Assembly: GCA_021186555.1 (NCBI GenBank)
Contig: JAJKFL010000003.1
Coordinates: 28,942,908-29,006,907, forward strand
Length of the DNA: 64,000 bases
Reading direction: 5' to 3'
Source of the DNA: Reticulitermes speratus
Lineage: Eukaryota > Arthropoda > Insecta > Blattodea > Rhinotermitidae
Shown: piece by piece, positions 56,556 through 64,000 of the stretch
Layout: the number at the start of each line of letters is the position of its first letter
Numbering within the stretch: the first letter of the stretch is position 1
Notes under the pieces: generated by a model
The model's input: only the letters and a program-made list of their open reading frames with translations
The model's database searches: none
What the model was told of the DNA's origin: nothing
Made by a program: the position numbers and the translations under genes

Positions 56556-57391
56556 GGCCGATCCCAGCGGCCGTGCGGCCTAAGGCGTGGGTCTTCGGCC
56601 GCTCGCTTACTAGGATCGTGGGTTCGAATGCCGATCCCAGTGGCCATGCGGTCTAAGGCGTGGGTCTTCGGCCGCTCGTTTACTAGGATCGTGGGTTCGA
56701 ATCCCACCGGGGGCATGGATGTTTGTGTTGTGTTTGTTGTAAAGACGGTAGCATGGAACGTAAAAGTGACATGAAGGACGAAAGGATTTAAACAGTACAA
56801 AAATGGATCAAAGGGGAAAAAACCCCGGACAGACAAAAAAAATATCCCGAAGGACGAAAGGATTTAATACAGTACAAAAATGGATCAAAGGGGAAAAACC
56901 CCGGACAGACAAAAAAAAAATCCCACCGGGGGCATGGATGTTTGTGTTGTGTTTGTTGTAAGGACGGTAGCATGGAACGTAAAGTGACATGAAGGACGAA
57001 AAGGATTTAAACAGTACAAAAATGGATCAAAGGGGAAAAAACCCCGGACAGGCAAAAAAAAACCGGGGGCATGGATGTTTGTGTTGTGTTTGTTGTAAGA
57101 ACGGTAATATGGAACGTAAAGTGACATGAAGGACGAAAGGATTTAAACAGTACACAAATGGATCAAAGGGGAAAAAACCCCGGACAGAAAAAAAAAATAC
57201 CACCGGGGGCATGGATGTCTGTCTCTTGTGAGTGTTGTGTGTTGTCAGGTAGAGGTCTCTGCGACGAGCTGGTCCCTCGTCCAGAGGAGTCCTACTGACT
57301 GTGGTGTGTTTCAAATGTGTGTGATCATGAAACCTCGACGAAACGAGGAGGCAAAGGCCCATATAGGGCTGTCGAGCCATAGGAAAAACCA
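56556..57391 (+). mobile_element. Multimeric tRNA-Leu-like SINE with one flanking duplication
   Basis: Two tandem tRNA-like heads (about 56557-56630 and 56630-56705) are followed by tandem units starting CACCGGGGGCATGGATG-type sequence near 56706, 56925, 57062 and 57202. The repeated unit is about 137-140 bp, and the first carries a partial internal duplication. It contains AACCCCGGACAGAC followed by A7-A9. The last unit enters the usual body (GTTGTCAGGTAGAGGTCTCT ... CAGAGGAGTCCTACTG) and tail. AATACCACTTAG (56544) and AATACCACTAAG (57392) flank the whole. Confidence 0.85.
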
Positions 57392-57404
57392 AATACCACT
57401 AAGG

Positions 57405-60035
57405 AAACAAAATTTTAATATAATATGTTCGTAAGAATCCGGTGCTGTTTTCAGGCTTTGATACTTTGCACAAATAAGTCCCAGAAATATAAATGAAACA
57501 CGAAATAGAAACGACTTCAACTTTTTGCTGTGGTGAGATTTTATGTTATGATTTTGTTGGTTATTATTCCGTGTAACCTGGTAGATGGTTACAGTTTCAG
57601 AGGCATTTTTACTACCCCTGTCTTGTAGCCTGAAAAATGGTGCCCGTGTGTTTCAAAATGTTTGTAGCCCCTAAACGGTGTCACAAATCACAAGCCGACT
57701 AGTAAAGTTGCCGTTGTTTTTCCTGAATTGGTATGTGAGCCACACTTGGCGCTTTGCACATGTATCTTCAGTATGTCAAGTATTGCAACACTCGGAAGGT
57801 AATAGCTGGAGTTACAATATCAATCACATCTCTGAATCTCCACTTCAGATTGCCAGTATCTTTGATTTTTACAATCGCTACCCATCATTTTACGTGGCTT
57901 CATACTCTTACATAAGAAGACATAGCAGAGTAAGGTTCATATATCGAGGTGGTCAAATCTGCGAGCTTTCTTTTCCAAAATGTTACAAAATTCATAAGCT
58001 CGAAAGGCGTACTATAACTTTATGGCACACGGTATCAGTTAATGCTTCATAACCTTTTATCACATCCTGTTTAATATAAGTATTTTAATCGACGTTTCGT
58101 CTTCTAACGTAAACCTGATACGCGTTTAATGCTTTTGTTCTGGTGCATATTCTGTAACTTATTTCAGAAATCTATAATACCTATATAAAATTCTGCAAGA
58201 ATTTTTGAGTTAATTAACTTACTAGGACACGGAAATATTTAGGTAGGTGTACGACCACTGACTTGGAAGCTAAAGTTGACGTGAGCATATTTAGAAACAA
58301 AATAATACAATTAGTCGTGTATACGTAGAGCTTTGTCATTGGTCACCGCCATAGTACTAGCAAACAAAACAAAACTAAGACGTTATCGTTCTAGATACAT
58401 GCACTGTGGGTGTCTCTGTTAACACAACTTTATTGCTGTATATGGTACACAGTTTCTTAAATTATAACAACTAAACATGTGGAGAGGATTCATTTTAAAA
58501 ATTTTATTTATAAAAATATGTATTTACAATTTCATCGATTCTAAATGGATGTGTGCTTGCTTCTATAGCTGGTATCCGAATCCAGCTGAAGGATGAAATA
58601 TGCACATGCGAGCAAACTCACAGTGGGTCTAAAACCTAGTTGGAGAACCACGAACATAGCACAACACAACACAATTAATACAAAAAACGTTCTACCTGAC
58701 CATAAGGTATCTGACTAAAATAACTGCCTACATTGTTATTCAATGTGCAGGTGACAAAGCAAAAAACAGACGTACAGGGGATTGTCTCAAGAATGCGCTT
58801 CCGGACAGACATATAGTGGACTGACTCAAGGATGATACGAGCTCCCGAACAGAGAAGCCTATTTTACTCTGTTTTAGCAGGTTTTAATCTTAAATAGTTT
58901 AGTTATTAAGAAGTAATTCATTGTGTCCAACAAAAATAACACGTAGTGCTACACGCTAAAATTCCTAAAAAAGAATATATGATGAAAGGCTAGAAGTGTG
59001 TACAAAACACATAATGTAAAACGGGATGAGATCAGTTCCTTAGAAAATACACAAAATTGAAAATGCATTTTTTGTACGTGAACTTCTTTAAAATCAAATT
59101 CTTATACGAGTTTTTATTGTATGAAAGACCAGAAAACGCTAACAACAGAGGCCGGAACATGTAATTCACAAAACTGTGTAGCATATACTGTAATACATTT
59201 TTGTTAACCTTTCTGTAGAACGTCAGTGACTTACAAGACACAATGGGATGCCACACTCCAAATTAACAAAGGCATATATTACGTAAAATATTAAACTGAA
59301 CTAGGACATGTTTTTGTTCATTTTAGCAGTCTATCGTATATACAGTAAAGCAAGTTTCAACTTGTCCATCAAGACTGTTGGAAAGCTCTTCACTGATAGG
59401 ATCGATATTATTACTTTTTGGGCACAGAATCGCGTATAGACAGATTTTCTCCACATTTTTCCTCAATCAGTGATGCTATGCTGTAACCTATTATGGATTA
59501 GCAATTATGGCATTGCCCAAGCATGCATGAGTCGCCGTTTATTATAATAAACCTGAAAATTTTACTCTTTTGTATTAATGCTATTATTGTCAGGTTTATT
59601 CTTATTATTAGAACACAGAAGGGGTCTTCTTTGTAGTTAGATACAAGACCTGATTTTCCTGCATATTCTTTTAAATTTCTTGTTCATTTCAGCGGGCCAT
59701 TCTCTAGTCAGTTACACTTCTAATTGACATTCACACCAGACACACAAATGATTACTTAATTTAAAAGTTTACTTTTCCTCGCTTACCGAAAGTCGATGCG
59801 TAATGGTAAATACTCTTGTTTTATATTCGGGAAGCTCTGGGTTCTGATCTTGTTCCGGTTACCGGGTACCCATTCTGACGTTTTTCTTGGTTTCCGCAGT
59901 CCTTTTAGACCAGCTTTTCCAAACCTCTCTTCCATGTAATTTTTAATATCCTGCCGAAGCCCTAACTATGAAAACGTTTACAAGCCAGAAAAAGTTGATA
60001 GCGGGAAGAGAAATTCATTTACTGCTAAATATCAC
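57405..60035. other. Unassigned sequence
   Basis: About 2.6 kb. The 124-codon frame at 57678-58052 has no recognised motif. No transposon ends or tandem repeats are seen. Confidence 0.35.
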
Positions 60036-60038
60036 AAA

Positions 60039-60057
60039 CGTTTATGTGTAAAGAGAG

Positions 60058-60092
<35 letters not shown>

Positions 60093-60116
60093 AGAGGTTC
60101 TCTTTACACATGAAAA
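60039..60116. repeat. (TA)n microsatellite inside an inverted repeat
   Basis: TATGTGTAAAGAGAG at the left and CTCTTTACACATGA at the right pair around about 15 TA units (60061-60088). Confidence 0.85.
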
Positions 60117-60301
60117 CAGTCAAACCCTGTTATAACGACATCGGTTTTTACGACACCTCGTCTGTAGCGTCAGATATTTTGTGGTACCAATTAAATTGGC
60201 ACTGTTAACCATAACATTATACTGCTCGGTTAGAACAACACTCGTTTATAACGACACAAAACATTCAGTCCCTTTCATGACGTTATAACCGAGTACGACT
60301 G
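60117..60301. mobile_element. Tc1/mariner-pogo-type MITE, 185 bp
   Basis: The left end CAGTCAAACCCTGTTATAAC and right end GTTATAACCGAGTACGACTG are imperfect inverted repeats. The right end is followed by TA. Internal AACGACA words recur. There is no coding sequence. Confidence 0.65.
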
Positions 60302-60305
60302 TATG

Positions 60306-60785
60306 TGTGTGTGTCATTCATTCATTCATTCATTCATTCTGCAGTCTGTCTTACGACAGGTCCGCAGCCTCTTCCAAAGCGAGTTCTCCACAGGGTGCGA
60401 TCTAGTGCTTCCTCTTTCAATTTCCAGTATCTTCTCTTTTCCTTAAGGTCATCCAGTAGCTGCTTACGTCTTTTCCCTCATCTTCCTATCATTTCTATCC
60501 TTCAATCACATGCTTTAGAAGGCAGTTTCTACGCAAGATGTGACCAATCTAGTTAGCCTTTCATCTTTTTATTGTATGTAGGATATTCCTCTCCTCCTTG
60601 ACTCTGTGTAATACTTCTTCATTTCTCACACAATCGGTCCAACTGATCTTCTCCATTCTTCACAAGCACCACATTTCAAAACTTTCCAGATACTTCTGAT
60701 CTAGTTTCCGAAGTGTCCACGTTTCAGCAGCATATAAAGCTATGCTCCAAAGGTAGCACTTTACTAGTTTCTTCCTTAAATTTAA
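60306..60785 (-). pseudogene. LINE ORF2 C-terminal relic with (AATG)n tail
   Basis: The minus strand gives SKLDLNLRKKLVKCYLWSIA, LYAAETWTLRKLDQKYLESF and EMWC, a stop, then RMEKISWTDCVRNEEVLHRV, KEERNILHTIKR, IGHILRRNCLLKHVIEG, RRKQLLDDLKEKRRYWKLKE and RTRFGRGCGPVVRQT. This is the well-known C-terminal block of an insect non-LTR retrotransposon (the YGaEtWtlrk / fEMWCwRRm / igHilR series). At least four stops disrupt it. The (AATG)n run at 60316-60339 is the microsatellite 3' tail. Confidence 0.85.
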
Positions 60786-60789
60786 GTCC

Positions 60790-61295
60790 AGTTTGCTGGT
60801 GAAAAGAGTCTTCTATATGTATATATATAAAGTCACCTTACGTTTTAAAAAATTGAGTTTTTTCTTGTCTTTCGAGGGATGTTTGGAATTTTTATGTATA
60901 TAGCCTATTCCACGATTTCTTGCGGATCCCTGTAAGATGTTCTACAAAACCATAGGATTTCGCGTAAACCTAGTTTGAAAACACTGCTTTAAACAAACGG
61001 TCACTTCGCTTCTTTCGAGCTGATGATCACGGCCTTTCTATTTTCTTCGACATCTTAGTCCATAATCTGTGTGATTAATAGAATGCCCCCCATTAAGATC
61101 TCGATAGCTTCTGTTGGCAGAATATGCGACAAGCTCGAAGTTTTGGAAGACCTGTGCTAAGGCATGAAGCATCCAAACGTTAGTGTCAGGAACATTCATT
61201 GTAAGTTCTGAATCCGTATGGTTTTGAGTTTCATGGTATTAGATCTCACAATGTGTTAGCCCTGTGCATGGCAAGACGGTATAAGGGCAAGTGCA
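60790..61295. other. Unassigned sequence
   Basis: No recognised element. Confidence 0.4.
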
Positions 61296-61299
61296 GGTA

Positions 61300-61545
61300 A
61301 AGCCTCACGCATTCTTAACTTCGGCAATGTATTTAGGTCAGTGGTTAGTTTCACGCTCCGGCCGCTTTATCAATCTCGAAAAGCCGACGTCTCCCATTGT
61401 ATAGGAGGCTGGGTGGGCCCCAGTTTCGGTCTGGACGCTTTGGAGCGGAGAAAAATCCTTTTCCCTGCCCGGAATCGAAACAAGATTCCTTGGCTGTTCA
61501 GGTGGTAGCATAGTCACTGGACCAAATAAGCTATCCGGTCACATT
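61300..61545 (-). mobile_element. Decayed tRNA-derived SINE (GCGCAGTCGG family)
   Basis: On the plus strand TTAACTTCGGCAATGTATTT, GGTTAGTTTCACGCTCCGGC, CCCATTGTATAGGAGGCTGG, GTGGGCCCCAGTTTCGGTCT and the head region AGGTGGTAGCATAGTCACTG follow the 46.3 kb copy. Confidence 0.7.
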
Positions 61546-61549
61546 GAGT

Positions 61550-62145
61550 GAGAATCTCGACCGAAATCTTGTAGAAAATCTTTCTCCATACTGGCATTGA
61601 AATCGCGCATTTTAACTTGAGGTGAGTGGTTAAATTGTTTTGCCGAGTGAGCCCAGGAGAGAAATGGAAAGGAAAGGACCAGGTGTCATTTAATCACAGT
61701 GTCGAGAAATTACACAATGAGAATGTACGGCGTGGAGTGGGAATAGCCCCCGCCTACTGAATGCAAAGCGGGTATGTTGCTGATTGAGCGAGCACACGTG
61801 AGAACAGCTGTGTGAAGACACGCCATGATACCGTTAGCTGAACTGCTTCTCCTTCGAATGAAATGCTAGATGGAGGGCAATGGATATTGGGAGGATGACA
61901 GGGCAGGTATGCACAATAATGTGTATGACGACCTTCACTTTCTGTAATACGCTGTGTGTAGAAAGAGATGTAGGCCTAATTATCTGCTCACTCTCAGAGC
62001 GCATGGTAAAAGCTGGCCTCAAGGGGATAAGTAGAAGTTACTTAAGGGTATTTGACTAAGTCACTTTCTGTTCAAAAGGGAAACATTGCATGGTTCGAAA
62101 AATAATTGCTAAGAATTGTTTAGTTCCCAAACATATTACATGAAA
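61550..62145. other. Unassigned sequence
   Basis: No recognised element. Confidence 0.4.
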
Positions 62146-62195
62146 TTTTCAATTTCTTTAACCAACGAATGCACCTTTTTATTTCTGTTCAATTC

Positions 62196-62238
62196 ACCCT
62201 ACATATGTTTCGGCCGCAACTAGGCCATCATCAGGGGT
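62196..62238 (-). ncRNA. Hammerhead ribozyme candidate of PLE type, intact core
   Basis: Minus strand: stem I ACCC/GGGT, core CTGATGA, one U, stem II GGCC/GGCC with loop TAGTTGC, GAAA, stem III AC/GT with loop ATAT, and cleavage-site A complementary to 62200. All invariant residues are present. It lies in the terminal repeat of the PLE remnant and in the same orientation as its ORF, as known for this class. Self-cleavage is inferred from sequence only. Confidence 0.75.
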
Positions 62239-62474
62239 ACGTTGATAAGTGTACTTCACTATTCACTGCTCCATTTAATATTATCACAACCGTTACACTG
62301 TTTAAGGTTATTATTTACGTTGGCAACACCAGTATACACAATTTCTTCAAGTAGTTTCTTGAAATGTCTTGGTGTATAGCACTATAAATTGTGAATATAG
62401 AGCACTGTGTCGTTGGTAGTTGTTGAAAATGTTACAATTATTAAAATTATTGTTAATGAAATTTGTTAAAATTG

Positions 62475-63110
62475 TTAAAATTGCTGGCAGTTGATCTTGT
62501 ACAGATAGTGACGTCCGTATCCTGTAACAACATGGTTATCACAGTTTTTCGTAAAGGTTTGACACATTGCATGACTTAATAATATTTTATTTAGTTTGGC
62601 TGACCTGCTGTTGTTATTGTCCTGTTGCGTGGTTGTGACTGAGTGTTTAGTTTGTGGATGTGTTGGGTGTGTCAGTGTCTTGTCTTTGCTCATGCGCATT
62701 GGGGTGTGTAGGGATAATGATCCTAAAGAGTGGATTTTCTTCACCTGGACTTTGTTCTTGTATAAGTGTACCGTCCTGCAGTTGTTTCTGCATGTAGTTC
62801 TCCATCCCTTTTTACATATTTTGAGAAGTTTCATAGTTGATTTTATTGTACCGTATTCGTGTTTGTTGTTTAGATATGTAGTGCGTATGCAGATTTGGTG
62901 TCATTAGTTTGTATGTATCTATGATGTTCTGAGTAACGTTGTCTCATAATTCTTCCTGTTTGACCCACACATTAGATTTTATGTATCTATGATGTTCTGA
63001 GTAACTTTGTCTCATATATCTTCCTGTTTGACCCACATATTCCTTATTGCATGTGTTGCACATTAGGCTGTATATTCCACTGTGTGTGTTGATGTCTTGA
63101 TTTGTATTGT
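62475..63110 (-). pseudogene. PLE GIY-YIG endonuclease domain, broken
   Basis: From 63110 downward the minus strand reads NTHSGIYSLMCNTCNKEYVG, then QTGRYMRQSYSEHHRYIKSN. The GIY and YVG motifs, the CxxC pair and the conserved R of the catalytic helix are visible. A 68-bp tandem duplication (62913-62980 and 62981-63048) repeats the QTGR...EHHRYIK segment and shifts the frame. Beyond it come TKSAYALHI and, in another frame, MKLLKICKKGWRTTCRNN, the usual C-terminal continuation. It is non-functional as it stands. Confidence 0.85.
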
Positions 63111-63177
63111 AGGTTTGTAGGAGTCTTTGTGTTGTATTGCTAACTCGGTATGTAATATGTAAGTTGGTGTTCTTAAA

Positions 63178-63214
63178 GATATGGCCGAGTCACGTCCGAA
63201 ACATATGTAGGGGG
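63178..63214 (+). repeat. Decayed inverted hammerhead copy in PLE right arm
   Basis: GATATGGCCGAGTCACGTCC, GAAAC, ATAT, GTAGGGGG. The 3' half is kept, but CTGATGA is lost and stem II is mispaired. Confidence 0.6.
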
Positions 63215-63264
63215 AACTGAACAGAAATAAAAAGGTGCATTCGTTGGTTGAAGAAATTGAAAGT

Positions 63265-63945
63265 TGCTGTCAAGATGCACGGTGAACACAGCTTAAAATT
63301 AATATTGCATGAAAGCTTTGTGCATGTAAGGAAAAGAATGCCAAACGCACTGCACTTACCAAACTGGAAGATGTTCTACATTATCTTCGCAAAATTTGGC
63401 ACCTATAAATTAATAATAAAGGTTTCTAAACACAGCGCACTTCTTTCCCAGAAAAAGAAATAACTCTACTCGACATAAATATTAGCAAGCACAAGGACAG
63501 AAAACAAGGGCTCTACTTCATGTAGTGTAGTGTTTCTATTATATACAGTCGGAACTATGTACACAACATCGTAACACATGGGTCAGTTTTATTGTACATT
63601 GCACGTGTATCAGAGAAAAATCACAAATATTTTTAAGGATGCAAATTTTAATGTCACCTTCGGGGCTGACACTACCATTCAGCTGTTACTGACACCTGTT
63701 CAGTCTAATCCAAATAAGAGCAGCGGGATATATGTTTATAAGGAATCTGCCAGGATTGCAATAGAAGTTACATAGAACGAACTGATAGATCCTGAGGACA
63801 AGGCATATTGAGCTTATTAGGTATATTCCTTCTAATCAACTACAGTCGGCCTGTTTATTGCACGTTTAAAATAACGGACGTTTAAGGTCCTATTGATAAA
63901 ACGATGGAACTCGTTGTTTACTCTCAATAAGGATGGAGAATGAAT
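63265..63945. other. Unassigned sequence
   Basis: Frames of 65-71 codons with no recognised motif. Confidence 0.4.
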
Positions 63946-63953
63946 ACTCTCAA

Positions 63954-64000
63954 ACACACACACACACACACGCACACACACACATATATAAATATATATA
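63954..64000. repeat. (CA)n/(TA)n microsatellite at window end
   Basis: About fourteen CA units pass into TA units and are cut by the window edge. Confidence 0.9.

Larger units (their letters stand above)
62147..63263 (-). mobile_element. Truncated Penelope-like element bounded by inverted terminal repeats
   Basis: Arms of about 82 bp (62147-62229 and 63182-63263) are inverted repeats with several differences. Between them, on the minus strand, lies the 3' part of a PLE ORF with the GIY-YIG endonuclease. The reverse-transcriptase part is absent. The left arm, downstream in element orientation, carries a hammerhead with intact core. The right arm carries an inverted decayed copy. PLEs are known for a terminal GIY-YIG domain and for hammerheads in their terminal repeats, so both signals agree. 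Confidence 0.8.

Noticed and set aside
56559-56705. Two genuine tRNA-Leu genes
   Set aside because: Each head continues directly into the SINE body, lacks a proper anticodon/acceptor structure and a terminator, and the pair is flanked by an insertion duplication.

Overview
The window looks like non-coding chromosomal DNA from a large-genome insect, most likely a cockroach or termite (Blattodea). That assignment is an inference. It rests on AT-rich sequence with no convincing host exon, on several tRNA-derived SINE families, on decayed LINE, mariner, pogo and hAT elements, and on Penelope-like retroelement (PLE) terminal repeats. No search was possible. No bacterial gene organisation, rRNA, true tRNA gene, CRISPR array or intact protein-coding gene was found. 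The longest open frames (176, 151, 148 aa) resemble nothing I recognise, or lie in repeats.

Layout. 0-9 kb: LINE 3'-end relics (1.88-2.13 and 4.3-4.6 kb), a piggyBac-like MITE (2.62 kb), a hAT transposase tail (3.4-3.8 kb), an antisense mariner transposase relic (6.07-6.96 kb) and a probable hAT MITE (7.4-8.26 kb). 9-16 kb: trinucleotide repeats, then a 13-copy, 75-bp minisatellite (11.52-12.5 kb). 16-19 kb: a pogo/Tigger transposase C-terminus and its 3' end, interrupted by a hAT MITE with target-site duplications (TSDs). 20-27 kb: an old tandem repeat, foldbacks with hammerhead-like centres, a SINE with an 11-bp TSD, a LINE relic, a 483-bp hAT MITE and one copy of a dispersed repeat. 29-38 kb: a tRNA-Leu-like SINE, an 18-copy 52/53-bp minisatellite, further SINEs and the second dispersed-repeat copy. 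40-52 kb: more SINEs, a second mariner relic, a 64-bp minisatellite, and a pogo relic split by the second hAT MITE. 55-57 kb: a nested foldback with hammerhead motifs, then a multimeric tRNA-Leu-like SINE. 60-63 kb: a MITE, an antisense LINE C-terminus, a SINE, and a truncated PLE with a recognisable GIY-YIG endonuclease and an intact-core hammerhead in its terminal repeat.

The genes do not act together as a system. The most striking feature is a series of about a dozen hammerhead-ribozyme-like motifs (CUGANGA, stem II, GAAAC, a tiny stem III, then a short stem I). They are repeatedly found in the loop or arms of inverted repeats. PLEs are known to carry hammerheads. The repeated packaging as short foldbacks, some nearly perfect and so possibly young, is what deserves a closer look.
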